Shown: positions 38,420 to 47,367, counted from the first letter of the stretch. The stretch is 64,000 nucleotides of DNA from Streptomyces scabiei 87.22 (GCF_000091305.1 NC_013929.1:5766001-5830000), one strand, 5' to 3'. Made by a program: numbers and translations. The notes: a model not told the origin generated them from the sequence alone.

Positions 38420-41095
38420 ATGGGGCGCGCGCAGCCGCCGATCCCGACGATGCAGGAGCTGATCCGGCGGCGCACCCGCCAGGGCTTCGTCGGCCGGACC
38501 ACCGAACGGGCCGCCTTCCGCGCCAACCTCGCTCTGCCCGTCGACGACGAGCGGCGCCGCTTCCTCTTCCACGTGCACGGCAACGCGGGCATGGGAAAGA
38601 CTTTCCTGGTCAGGGAGTTGGAGCAGATCGCCCGGGAGCACGGGGCCCTGACCGCGTACGTCGACGACGGCGTCGGCAGCGTGCCGGAGGCCATGGCCGT
38701 GATCGCGGACCGGTTCGCCCGGCAGGGGCGGCGGTTCAAGGAACTGGACCGGCTGCTCACCGCCCACCGGGAGCACCGGTACGAGGCCGAACTGGCCGCC
38801 ATGGCCGCGGCCGAGCAGGAGGGACCACGGCGCGGGGCGGCCGGGGGAGCGGCGGAGGAGGGTGACGCGGCGGACGCGGGTGACGCGGGTGACGCACGGG
38901 GACCGGGGGCGTCGGCGCGGGCGCGGCTCGGCGGAGCCGCCGAGCCGTCGGCCGCGAGCATGGCCGCCGCCCGGGCGACCCTCGTCGCACTCGGGCTCGT
39001 CCCGGTCGTCGGCCCGTTCGCCGGCGCCGTCGATCCCGCCCAACTCGCCCGCCAGGCGGACCGGTTGCGGACGGGTCTCGGCACGCGCAGCCGCGCCCGC
39101 GAGGACGCAGAACTGCTGCTCGCCCCCGAACTCGTCCTCACCCCGGCCCTGTTGGAGGAACTGACCGGTGCCGCGGCCGAGGCGCCCTGGCTGGTCCTGC
39201 TCTTCGACACCTACGAACGCACCGGCGCCTTCCTGGACCCGTGGCTGCACGACCTCGTCTCCGGCGACCGCCACGGCCCCCTCCCCGGCAACCTGGTCCT
39301 CGTGACGGCCGGACAGCTTCCGCTCGACGCCACCCGCTGGGGCGGCCTCGGCGACTTCGTCCTCGACCTCCCGCTGCGGCCCTTCACGGAGGCCGAGTCC
39401 CGCGGTCTCCTCGCGGCCCGGGGTGTGCTCGCCCCGCCGGTGGTGGAGGAGGTCCTGCGGCTCACCGGCGGCCTGCCCGTCCTGGTCTCGACCCTCGCCG
39501 AGGCCCGCCCCGCCGGCCTCGACGACCTCGCCGACGCGGGCGACGCGAGCGCCACCGCCGTGGAGCGCTTCCTGCGCTGGGAGAGCGACCCCGTACGCCG
39601 GGCCGCCGCGCTGACCTGCGCGTTGCCCCGGTGGCTGGACGCGGAGGTGTTCCGCGTGGCCGTGACGGGCGAGGCCGACGGGGTGGGTGCGGGCGCCGAG
39701 GACCTCCACGCGCTGTTCGCCTGGCTGCGCGCCCTGCCCTTCGTGACCGACCGCGGGGACCGGGTGGTCTTCCACGACGTCGTACGGGCGCCGATGGTGC
39801 GGCTGCAGCGGACGCGGTCGCCCCGGGGCTGGGCCGAGCGGCACCGCCGGCTGGCGGAGGCGTTCGCCGGGTGGCGTGCGCGGGCCGCGTCCGCACAGGA
39901 GGGAAGGGAGCCGTGGGGGGAGGCACGCTGGCGTGAGCTGCGGCTGGCGGAGGCGTACCACCGGTTGTGCGCGGGGGAGCGCGGGGCGCTCGCCGGGATG
40001 CTGCGGGACGTCGTGGACGCGTGCGGCGAGGACACGGCCGTGGCCCGGCGGTGGGCCGAGGCCCTGGCCCAGGCGGGGCAGGACGCCGACGACGAGGACA
40101 CGGCCCGCTGGGGGCGGGACCTGCTGGGCGCGCTGGAGCGGGGCGGTGTCCATGACGCGCTCGGAGTCCTGCTGCTCCGGGCCGCCCTCGACACCGGGCA
40201 CCGGGCGTACGCGCACGCCCTGCGGGGGCGGGCGCTGCACCGGGACGGCGCGCACGAACGGGCGGTGACCGAGTACGACCGGGCACTCGCCCTCGACCCC
40301 GGGTCGGCCCCGGCGTGGCAGGGCCGGGCGGTCGCGCGGGCGCACACCGGCGACCACACGGGCGCCGTGGCCGACCTCGACCGGGCCGACGCGCTCGCCC
40401 CCGACGACACCACCACCCTCGTCCTGCGCGGCGACTACCACCGCCTCCTCGGCGACCCGGACGCGGCGGTCGCCGACCTCGACCGCGCGGTCGCCCTCGA
40501 CCCCGTACGCCGCTCCACGTGGGCCTCGCGCGGCGCCGCCCGGCATGCGCAGGGCCGCCTCGACGAGGCTCTCGCCGATCTGGACCGCGCTCTCGAACTG
40601 GACGGGGAGTACGTCTGGGCGCTGGTGCGCCGGGCGCGCGTACGGCGGTCCCGGGGTGAGCGGGAGCGGCGGCTGGCCGATCTGCACCATGCCGTCGCCC
40701 TCGACCCGGACGCCCCCTGGGTCCGCTGCGAACGCGGTGACGCCCTGCGGGCCGCCGGCCGCGACGAGGAGGCCCTCGCCGACTACGACCGGGCCGTCGA
40801 GCTGGACCCCCTGTACGCCTCCGCGTACGCCAGCCGGGGCGTCGCCCGCTTCCGGCTGGGCCGCCACGACGAGGCCCTCGCCGACCTGGACGCGGCCGTC
40901 GCCCTGCTCCCCGAGTACGCCTGGGCCCTGCGCCACCGCGCCGCCCTCCACCTCGAACTCGGCTCCCCGGAGCGGGCGCTGGCCGACGCCGAGCGGGCAC
41001 GGACGCTGCTCCCCGGCGACCCGGCGGTCGCGGACGTGCACGAGCGGGCCGCGGCGGCGGCCCGGCGGGCGGAGCCTCCGCGGCCTCCGTCGTGA
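38420..41095 (+). CDS. AAA-type ATPase with C-terminal TPR array
   Basis: This 891-residue protein starts FVGRTTERAAFRANL, with Walker A GNAGMGKT at about 59-66, followed by LVLLFDTYERTGAFLDPWL as a Walker B/sensor region, so it is a STAND-like ATPase. After an Ala-rich stretch come at least seven TPRs (about 590-880; repeated A-L-A-D-L-D-R-A-L-x-L-D-P). No DNA-binding or toxin domain is seen. Such stand-alone NTPase-TPR proteins may be signalling scaffolds; partner unknown. ATG at 38420 follows GGAGGGG. Divergent from DUF2165. Confidence 0.82.
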   Translation: MGRAQPPIPTMQELIRRRTRQGFVGRTTERAAFRANLALPVDDERRRFLFHVHGNAGMGKTFLVRELEQIAREHGALTAYVDDGVGSVPEAMAVIADRFARQGRRFKELDRLLTAHREHRYEAELAAMAAAEQEGPRRGAAGGAAEEGDAADAGDAGDARGPGASARARLGGAAEPSAASMAAARATLVALGLVPVVGPFAGAVDPAQLARQADRLRTGLGTRSRAREDAELLLAPELVLTPALLEELTGAAAEAPWLVLLFDTYERTGAFLDPWLHDLVSGDRHGPLPGNLVLVTAGQLPLDATRWGGLGDFVLDLPLRPFTEAESRGLLAARGVLAPPVVEEVLRLTGGLPVLVSTLAEARPAGLDDLADAGDASATAVERFLRWESDPVRRAAALTCALPRWLDAEVFRVAVTGEADGVGAGAEDLHALFAWLRALPFVTDRGDRVVFHDVVRAPMVRLQRTRSPRGWAERHRRLAEAFAGWRARAASAQEGREPWGEARWRELRLAEAYHRLCAGERGALAGMLRDVVDACGEDTAVARRWAEALAQAGQDADDEDTARWGRDLLGALERGGVHDALGVLLLRAALDTGHRAYAHALRGRALHRDGAHERAVTEYDRALALDPGSAPAWQGRAVARAHTGDHTGAVADLDRADALAPDDTTTLVLRGDYHRLLGDPDAAVADLDRAVALDPVRRSTWASRGAARHAQGRLDEALADLDRALELDGEYVWALVRRARVRRSRGERERRLADLHHAVALDPDAPWVRCERGDALRAAGRDEEALADYDRAVELDPLYASAYASRGVARFRLGRHDEALADLDAAVALLPEYAWALRHRAALHLELGSPERALADAERARTLLPGDPAVADVHERAAAAARRAEPPRPPS

Positions 41096-41417
41096 GCCGT
41101 CAGGAGTGAGTTGCCCGGAGCGGGGCGCCCGGAGCGGGTCGACCGGTGAGAGGCGTCCGGAACGGACCGTCGGCGGATGTTGCGCCGGCGCACGCTTTCT
41201 CCGAGAGTGGGACCCCGGCGCACGGCCTGTTCATCTCTGCGCGTCTGTGCTGGATTGACCGAACGACCGCACATCGGGTGTTGTTCCGTGCTCGATGAGA
41301 GCCCTGAATCGACGGTTCCTGTTCGATTACAGTGCTGGACTGTCGAGCCGTACGGGCGTACGGATGTACTGATGTACTGACGTACGGGTCGAGGCCGGGG
41401 CCGTTGAGGAGGCTGGG
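41096..41417. other. Intergenic region, 322 bp, with GTAC-rich repeats
   Basis: Bases 41345-41392 contain repeated GTACGG and GTACTGA phrases, and 41110-41140 has a duplicated CCCGGAGCGGG. No coding signal or clear promoter was found. Confidence 0.6.
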
Positions 41418-42533
41418 GTGGGTGCGACAGCCGGTGCCGTCTGGGGGCGTGTCGAGCAGCAGGACTACCGCAGCCGCGTGCGCGGGACGCTGCTGGGCGC
41501 GGCCGTCGGCGACGCACTGGGCGCACCCGTCGAGCAGCTCACCCTGGCGCAGATCGGTGAGGCGTACGGCCCCGAGTGGCTGACCGATCTGGCCTCCGCG
41601 TACGGCAGGCGCGGCGCGATCACCGACCTCACCCAGCTCACCCTGTTCACCGTCGACGGGCTGATCCGCGCCCAGGTCCGCCGTGACACCGGCGTGTGGC
41701 ACCCGCCGACCGACCTGCACCGGGCGTATGTGCGCTGGGCGGCGACGCAGCGCGACTGGGGTCCCGACGAGCGCCGCAAGGACGACGGCTGGCTCGCCCG
41801 CGAGGAGTGGCTCTACGCGCGCCGCGACCCCTCCCTCATCTGTCTCCTCGGCTTCGCCGACGGGACCATGGGCACCCTCGACGCCCCCAAGAACCCGGGC
41901 GCGTGCGGCGCCGAGGCCGCGGCCCGCTCCGCACCCTTCGGTCTCCTCGTCGGCTGGGAACCCCAGCTGGTCTTCCAGCTGGCCGTCGAGTGCGCGGCGC
42001 AGACGCACGGAGCCCCCGCCGCCTATCTGTCCGCCGGTGCCTACGCCGTCATCGTCCACGCCCTGGCGCGCGGCGAGGGTCTGGACGCCGCCGTGCAGAA
42101 GACCCTGGTCCTGCTGGCCGCCCGCCCCGGCCACGAGCCCGTCGCCGACGCCCTCCAGCAGGCCGCCGCCACCGCGCGCCAGGGCACGCCGTCCCCCGCC
42201 GTCGTCGAACGCCTCGCCGGTGACGGCGCGGCGGCGGGCCTGCTGGCCGTCGCCGTGTACTGCGCGCTCGTCGGTGAGGACGTCCGCCACGGCCTGTGCC
42301 TCGCCGTCAACCACAGCGGCCCCTCGGGGGCGTCCGGCGCCCTCACCGGCGGCCTCCTCGGCGCCCTCCACGGCGAGACCGCGCTGCCCCCCGCCTGGCT
42401 CGCCGAACTGGAGGGCCGCCCCACGATCCTCGTCCTCGCCGACGACTTCGCCCTCGAAATGACCCAGGGCCCGGCCCTGCACGCCCCGGGCGGCGCGGTA
42501 CCGGGCTGGCTGGCCCGGTACCCACGCGCCTGA
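41418..42533 (+). CDS. ADP-ribosylglycohydrolase-fold protein with degenerate metal site
   Basis: This 371-residue protein has the all-helical ARH/DraG fold, recognisable by LLGAAVGDALGAPVEQ (25-40) and the C-terminal SGALTGGLLGALHGE. In active enzymes two Mg2+ are held by T-D-D-T-Q and S-G-D-S-D-S. Here the first is I-T-D-L-T-Q (Leu at 71) and the second is S-G-P-S-G-A (Pro at 302, Gly at 304), so three metal-binding Asp are missing. It is therefore probably a pseudo-enzyme or binder. GTG at 41418 follows GAGGAGG. The neighbouring TPR ATPase and kinase-fold proteins give no clear function. Confidence 0.82.
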   Translation: MGATAGAVWGRVEQQDYRSRVRGTLLGAAVGDALGAPVEQLTLAQIGEAYGPEWLTDLASAYGRRGAITDLTQLTLFTVDGLIRAQVRRDTGVWHPPTDLHRAYVRWAATQRDWGPDERRKDDGWLAREEWLYARRDPSLICLLGFADGTMGTLDAPKNPGACGAEAAARSAPFGLLVGWEPQLVFQLAVECAAQTHGAPAAYLSAGAYAVIVHALARGEGLDAAVQKTLVLLAARPGHEPVADALQQAAATARQGTPSPAVVERLAGDGAAAGLLAVAVYCALVGEDVRHGLCLAVNHSGPSGASGALTGGLLGALHGETALPPAWLAELEGRPTILVLADDFALEMTQGPALHAPGGAVPGWLARYPRA

Positions 42534-42563
42534 GCCTGAGAGGGCGCGGCTAAGGTGCCGCTC

Positions 42564-43010
42564 ATGCCCGACTGGACCATGCGCCCGGCCCGGCCGGCGG
42601 ACGTCGGCCCCATCGCCGAGCTGCGTGCCCGGGTCATGCGCCCGGACCTCGAACGCCTCGGCCGCTACGACCCCGACCGCGTCCGCCGCCGCCTGCGCGA
42701 CTCCTTCGACCCGGCCCACACCTGGATCATCGAGGTCGGCGGCGCCTTCGCCGGCTGCGTGGCCCTGCGCCCGGCCGCCGACGCCCACTGGCTGGAGCAC
42801 TTCTACCTGGCCCCGCACCTCCAGGGCACCGGCATCGGCTCCGCCGTGCTCCGCACGCTCCTCACCCGCTCCGCCCCCACCGGACTCCCGGTCCGCCTGA
42901 ACGTCCTCCAGGGCAGTCCCGCCCGCCGCCTCTACGAACGCCACGGCTTCCGTCCGGAGACCGAGGACCGGGTGGACGCGTTCCTGGTACGCCCGCCGAA
43001 CGGCGGGTGA
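42564..43010 (+). CDS. GNAT-family N-acetyltransferase
   Basis: This 148-residue protein has the acetyl-CoA-binding motif A (LQGTGIGSAVLRTLLTR, about 94-110) preceded by HFYLAPH, and the RLYERHGFRPE segment of motif B. Substrate unknown. TAAGGT at 42551-42556 lies 7 bases before the ATG at 42564, so it is probably leaderless; an in-frame GTG at 42555 is less likely. It is 30 bases after the ARH-like gene. Confidence 0.87.
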   Translation: MPDWTMRPARPADVGPIAELRARVMRPDLERLGRYDPDRVRRRLRDSFDPAHTWIIEVGGAFAGCVALRPAADAHWLEHFYLAPHLQGTGIGSAVLRTLLTRSAPTGLPVRLNVLQGSPARRLYERHGFRPETEDRVDAFLVRPPNGG

Positions 43011-43099
43011 GCGCACTCCCCTCGGCCATCAGCCTCGCGGTCGCACGCCCCGCGGGAAATGGGTTTCGTGCCGTGAGCGCGTCCCCCTACCGTGGCCCG

Positions 43100-43693
43100 G
43101 TGACCACACGGATGATCATCCTCAACGGCGGTTCCAGCGCGGGCAAGTCCGGCATCGTGCGCTGTCTGCAGGCCGAACTCCCGGACCAGTGGCTGGCGTT
43201 CGGGGTGGATTCCCTCACCGAGGCCATGCCCGCGCGGATGGGGACGTCGGACGGCGGCATCGCGATCTCGGCCGACGGCGAGGTGGGCATCGGGGCGGAC
43301 TTCCGCGCGCTGGAGCAGGTCTGGGCCCAGGGCCTGGTGGCCATGGCCCGCGCGGGGGGCCGTGTCATCGTCGACGACGTCTTCCTCGGCGGAGCGGTCT
43401 CCCAGCAGCGCTGGCAGCGGCTTCTCGACGGCCCGCACGGCGCCGGAGTGGACGTGCTCTGGGTCGGCGTCCGCTGTGAGGCCGCCGTCGCGGCGGGCCG
43501 CGAGATCGCCCGGGGGGACCGGGTCAGGGGCATGGCCGAGGCCCAGGCGCACCTCGTCCACGAGGGCGTGCGCTACGACCTGGAGGTCGACACCACCGAC
43601 ACCGAGTCCCTGGACTGCGCCCGCGCCATCGCGGCCCACCTCGGCAGCCGCGAGGGCCGCCCCCGGAACCCCTCCCGGGCGCGGCCCTCGTAG
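43100..43693 (+). CDS. Chloramphenicol phosphotransferase (CPT)-like kinase
   Basis: This 197-residue P-loop kinase begins MIILNGGSSAGKSGIVRCLQ (Walker A at 10-17) and has D37 in FGVDSL, the aspartate that acts as general base in S. venezuelae CPT. The rest (VDDVFLGG, VLWVGVRCEAAVAAGREIAR, VDTTDTESLDCARAI) matches the family, which phosphorylates the C3 hydroxyl of chloramphenicol; many members act on other small molecules. TACCGT (43088-43093) is 7 bases before the GTG at 43100, so the mRNA is probably leaderless; upstream in-frame sequence is untranslated. Confidence 0.85.
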   Translation: MTTRMIILNGGSSAGKSGIVRCLQAELPDQWLAFGVDSLTEAMPARMGTSDGGIAISADGEVGIGADFRALEQVWAQGLVAMARAGGRVIVDDVFLGGAVSQQRWQRLLDGPHGAGVDVLWVGVRCEAAVAAGREIARGDRVRGMAEAQAHLVHEGVRYDLEVDTTDTESLDCARAIAAHLGSREGRPRNPSRARPS

Positions 43694-43696
43694 CCG

Positions 43697-45274
43697 TCAG
43701 ACCCCGCTCGGGCTGGACGCGTCCTTCCCCTGGGCCGGTACCGCGGCCGCCGCGCCGGCCCCGCCCCTGCCGTCGCCGTCGCCGTCGGAGTTGATGATCT
43801 CGATGAGCGCGAGCCGCTCGGGGGTGTCCTCCGGCTTGATGAAGCCGATGACGATGTACAGCACGAGCGAGACGGCCAGCGGGATGGAGACCTGGTACTG
43901 CAGGGGCACGCCGCCGTCGATGCTCCAGTGGATCGGGTAGTTCACCAGCCAGAAGGCGAACAGACCGCACGCCCAGCTCGTGAGTGCCGCGGTCGGGCCG
44001 GAGCGGCGGAAGGGCCGCAGCAGGCCGAGCATCATCGGGATGGCCATCGGGCCCATGAGCCCGGCGACCCACTTGATGACGACGGTGATGATGTCCTTGA
44101 ACGCGGGCGAGTTGACCTGGGTGGCCGCCGCCATCGACAGGCCGAGGAAGACGACCGTCGTGATGCGGGCGACCCGCAGCCCCTGCCCCTCGCTCCACGT
44201 CCGCGCCCGGCGCCAGATCACCGGCGCGCAGTCGCGGGTGAAGACGGCCGCGATGGCGTTGGCGTCGGACGAGCACATGGCCATGGTGTGGGAGAAGAAG
44301 CCGACGATGACGAGGCCCAGTAGACCGTGCGGCAGCAGCTGTTCGGTCATCAGGGCGTACGTGTCGCTGCCGTTGCCCGTCTCCGACTTCACCAGCAGCG
44401 GTGACATCCACATGGGGAAGAACAGCACCAGCGGCCAGACCAGCCACAGGATCGCGGACAGCCGGGCGGAGCGCTCGGCCTCGTGCGGGGTGGCCGTGGC
44501 CATGTAGCGCTGGGCCTGGTTGAGCATGCCGCCGTTGTACTCGAACAGCTTGATGAAGAGGAAGGCGAGGAGGAAGACCGTGCCGTAGGGGCCGACCAGC
44601 GGCTCGGCGTGACCCTCCAGCTCGGGGCGGTCCCAGACCCCGAAGAAGCCGCCGTAGTCGCCGAGTTTGGCGACGACCGCGATGAACATCGCGATGCCCG
44701 CGAGGAGTTGGATGACGAACTGGCCCAGTTCGGTGAGCGCGTCGGCCCACAGGCCGCCGATCGTGCAGTAGACGGCCGTGATCGTGCCGGTGATCAGGAT
44801 GCCCTGGTTGAGGGAGACGCCGGTGAAGACGGACAGCAGGGTGGCGATTGCGGCCCACTTCGCGCCGACGTCCACGATCTTCAGCAGCATCCCGGACCAC
44901 GCCAACGCCTGCTGCGTGCCCAGGTTGTAACGGTTCTTCAGGTATTCGAGCGGCGAGGCCACGTGCAGCCGGGAGCGCAGCCGGTTGATGCGCGGCGCGA
45001 ACAGCTTGGAGCCGATGGCGATACCGAGGGCGATGGGGAACGACCAGGTGACGAAGGAGGTGACCCCGTAGGTGTAGGCGATGCCGGCGTAGCCGGTGAA
45101 CATGACCGCGCTGTAGCCCGACATGTGGTGCGAGATGCCGGAGAGCCACCAGGGCATCCGGCCGCCCGCGGTGAAGAAGTCGCTGACGTTGTCCACGCGT
45201 TTGTGCGACCAGACGCCGATGGCGACCATCACACCGAAGTAGCCGATGAGCACGGCCCAGTCGAGACTGTTCAT
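43697..45274 (-). CDS. Sodium:solute symporter family permease
   Basis: This 525-residue membrane protein has about 13 transmembrane segments with the SSS pattern: DWAVLIGYFGVMVAIGVW, a DFFTAGGRMPWWLSGIS loop, SGYSAVMFTGYAGIAYTYG and repeated membrane segments to residue about 500. The DFFTAGGR-x-x-x-W segment is typical of solute:Na+ symporters for sugars, proline or similar substrates. ATG at 45274 follows GGAAGGGGG. The C-terminus is a low-complexity Asp/Gly/Ala tail. The substrate cannot be assigned; possibly monocarboxylates or polyols. Convergent with the CPT-like gene. Confidence 0.88.
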   Translation of the reverse strand: MNSLDWAVLIGYFGVMVAIGVWSHKRVDNVSDFFTAGGRMPWWLSGISHHMSGYSAVMFTGYAGIAYTYGVTSFVTWSFPIALGIAIGSKLFAPRINRLRSRLHVASPLEYLKNRYNLGTQQALAWSGMLLKIVDVGAKWAAIATLLSVFTGVSLNQGILITGTITAVYCTIGGLWADALTELGQFVIQLLAGIAMFIAVVAKLGDYGGFFGVWDRPELEGHAEPLVGPYGTVFLLAFLFIKLFEYNGGMLNQAQRYMATATPHEAERSARLSAILWLVWPLVLFFPMWMSPLLVKSETGNGSDTYALMTEQLLPHGLLGLVIVGFFSHTMAMCSSDANAIAAVFTRDCAPVIWRRARTWSEGQGLRVARITTVVFLGLSMAAATQVNSPAFKDIITVVIKWVAGLMGPMAIPMMLGLLRPFRRSGPTAALTSWACGLFAFWLVNYPIHWSIDGGVPLQYQVSIPLAVSLVLYIVIGFIKPEDTPERLALIEIINSDGDGDGRGGAGAAAAVPAQGKDASSPSGV

Positions 45275-45468
45275 GGGCCCCCTTCCAGGGTCCGCCGCCA
45301 GGGTCAGGCATGTGAACTCTGGGTTCGGTGGCATGGCCACGGCAAGGAAGTGGAAGGTCAAGAGGCAGTAAAAAAGTTCCGAGCGATGACTTCAGTTTAT
45401 GTACGTGAACGACGGGTGGCCGAAAGAGATCACCCTCTTCTCCTGGGCGGAGGTCCGGCGGGAGCAGG

Positions 45469-46257
45469 TCAGCGCATCAGTTCCCCGGCGTTGACGAGCA
45501 GCGACTGGCCGGTGATCGCCCGTGCGCGGTCGGAGGCCAGGAAGACCGCCGCGTCCGCGACGTCCCCGTCCGTGGCCAGCTCCGGCAGCGCCATCCGCTC
45601 GGTGAGCCGCGCCAGCACCTCCGCCTCGGACACCCCCTCGCCGTGCGCCGAGAACCGCACGTACGCCTCCACGGGCGGCCCCCACATCCAGCCCGGCAGC
45701 ACGGTGTTGACCCGGATCCGGTGCGGTCCCAGCTCCCGCGCCAGCGAGTACATCGCGCTCGTCAGCGCGCCCTTGGACGCCGCGTACGCCGCCTGGCGCA
45801 CCTGTGAGGGCGCGGCCACCGCCGACTGTGTGCCGATGATGACGACCGCCCCGCCGCCCGCCTCCTTCAGGCCCGGCAGGCACGCCCGGGTCATCCGCAG
45901 GGTGCCCAGCAGGTTCACGTCGAGGACCGCCTGCCAGGTGGTGAAGTCGGCGTCCTCCAGGCCCCCGAAGTAGCTGTCCCAGGCCGCCACGTGCACCACC
46001 GCGTGCACGCCCCCGAACCGCTCCCGTGCCAGCGCCGCGAGCGCCGCGCACTGCTCCTCGTCGGTGATGTCGGTGGCCCGGTACGCCGTGTGCGCGCCGC
46101 CCGGGTCCACCTCCGCCGCGGCCTTGGCGAGATGCGCCTCCGTACGCGCCCCCAGCACGGCGTTCCCGCCGTCCCGGACGACCGCCGCGGCGACCCGCAG
46201 GCCCAGCCCCGCCCCGACTCCCGAGACGACGACCGTCTTTCCGCTGAGCAGTGACAT
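45469..46257 (-). CDS. Short-chain dehydrogenase/reductase
   Basis: This 262-residue SDR has VVSGVGAGLGLR (nucleotide-binding, G13-x3-G17-x-G19), a catalytic Y158-x3-K162 (YAASKGA) and ITGQSLLVNAGE at the C-terminus. The usual NNAG motif is replaced by HVAAW, seen in some SDRs acting on bulky substrates. ATG at 46257 follows GGGAGG. It shares operator copy 7 with the divergent EthD-like gene and therefore probably belongs to the same regulon as the genes at 7-25 kb. Confidence 0.88.
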   Translation of the reverse strand: MSLLSGKTVVVSGVGAGLGLRVAAAVVRDGGNAVLGARTEAHLAKAAAEVDPGGAHTAYRATDITDEEQCAALAALARERFGGVHAVVHVAAWDSYFGGLEDADFTTWQAVLDVNLLGTLRMTRACLPGLKEAGGGAVVIIGTQSAVAAPSQVRQAAYAASKGALTSAMYSLARELGPHRIRVNTVLPGWMWGPPVEAYVRFSAHGEGVSEAEVLARLTERMALPELATDGDVADAAVFLASDRARAITGQSLLVNAGELMR

Positions 46258-46285
46258 CGGAGACCTCCCGGCTCTGGCGCATTAT

Positions 46286-46300
46286 CTGACGGAGCGTCAG
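46286..46300. promoter_or_regulatory. Palindromic operator CTGAC-N5-GTCAG, copy 7
   Basis: CTGACGGAGCGTCAG lies between the divergent SDR (start 46257) and EthD-like gene (start 46338), 29 and 38 bases away, well placed to repress both. Confidence 0.75.
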
Positions 46301-46337
46301 AGTATGGGCGACCGCAGAGGGACGGAAGGGGAAGCAC

Positions 46338-47195
46338 ATGAGCGAGGCCGAGCACACGGGCGAGGACACCCGCAGCGCCACCTACGCCGAGCTGGCCGCC
46401 GTCGGTCCGTACGGCGTCCGGCCCGGCCACGCCCTGATCACCATGGTGGAGCCGCACCCGGGCCACGAGTACGCCTACAACCGCTGGTACGAGGACGACC
46501 ACTACTACGCGGGCGCGATGGCGATGCCGTGGATGTTCTCGGGCCGCCGCTGGGTCGCCACCCGCGACCTCCAGCTCCTGCGCGCACCCGAGAAGTCGGC
46601 GATCGCCCAGCCGGTCACCGCCGGCTGTTACCTCTCCACGTACTGGATCACCGACGGCCGCTACGACGACCACATGCGGTGGACCGTCGCCATCAACAAG
46701 CGGCTGAATCGCGACGCGCGCGTCTACCAGGACCGTACGCACGTCTTCACGGCCTTCCAGGACCACGAGGTGACCGTCTACCGAGACGGGGCCGCCGGCC
46801 CCCGGGACTTCCATGCCCTCGACCACCCGTACGCGGGCCTCGTGCTCCAGGTGATCGACGCCGAAGGGCCTGTGGAGCGGGCGGAGTTGCTGGAGTGGCT
46901 GCGGTCCCGCCACCTCCCGAAGCGGCTCGCGGGATCGCCGGCCGCGATGGTCACCGTCTTCCGGCCCACCCCGCTGCCCCTGGACCGGATGTCGTACGTC
47001 AAGCAGGTCGAGGGCGTCGACACCCGGCTGACGCTGCTGTGGTTCCTGGAGGCCGATCCGCTCGACCGCTGGGAGGCGTACTTCGGCGGACTGGGCGAGG
47101 CGGTCGCCGAATCGGGCCTGGGGCGGCAGGAGTTGCTGGCGCCGTTCGTGCCCACGGTCCCGGGGACGGACCGTCACGTGGACCGGCTGCGCTGA
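46338..47195 (+). CDS. EthD-like / dimeric alpha-beta barrel protein with two domains
   Basis: This 285-residue protein appears to contain two ferredoxin-like (dimeric alpha/beta barrel) halves. The N-terminal half has HALITMVEPHPGHEYAYNRW and a YEDDHYYAGAMAMPW segment like the D-x-H region of EthD proteins; the C-terminal half has YAGLVLQVIDAEG and VTVFRPTPLPLDRM. EthD-like proteins assist or catalyse steps in ether, aromatic and polyketide metabolism. ATG at 46338 follows GGAAGGGGA. It shares operator copy 7 with the SDR. Assignment is by fold pattern only. Confidence 0.6.
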   Translation: MSEAEHTGEDTRSATYAELAAVGPYGVRPGHALITMVEPHPGHEYAYNRWYEDDHYYAGAMAMPWMFSGRRWVATRDLQLLRAPEKSAIAQPVTAGCYLSTYWITDGRYDDHMRWTVAINKRLNRDARVYQDRTHVFTAFQDHEVTVYRDGAAGPRDFHALDHPYAGLVLQVIDAEGPVERAELLEWLRSRHLPKRLAGSPAAMVTVFRPTPLPLDRMSYVKQVEGVDTRLTLLWFLEADPLDRWEAYFGGLGEAVAESGLGRQELLAPFVPTVPGTDRHVDRLR

Positions 47196-47258
47196 GCCCG
47201 CGCCCCGGACTGCCGGGAGGACGCGGGCAATGCCGCCCTCCGGGGGATACGCGGGCAA

Positions 47259-47276
47259 GGCCGAGCCCCCTCGGCC
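47259..47276. terminator. Hairpin between convergent EthD-like and DUF397 genes
   Basis: GGCCGAG and CTCGGCC (perfect 7-bp arms, 4-base loop) lie 63 bases after the EthD-like stop. Confidence 0.5.
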
Positions 47277-47367
47277 AGGACGGCGGGCCGGTCGAGAGGG
47301 CTCTGTCAGTGGGTGTGTGTGAAGTTGGGGTGATGAGAAGGGTGATGATGGTCGTGGTGAACCATGG

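Noticed and set aside
38048..41041. Nearly 1000-codon minus-strand frame opposite the ATPase-TPR gene
   Set aside because: No recognisable domain and Gly/Arg/Gln-biased; the plus-strand TPR pattern and ribosome site decide.
41100..43016. 638-codon minus-strand frame opposite the ARH-like and GNAT genes
   Set aside because: Shadow frame; both plus-strand genes have clear family motifs and supported starts.
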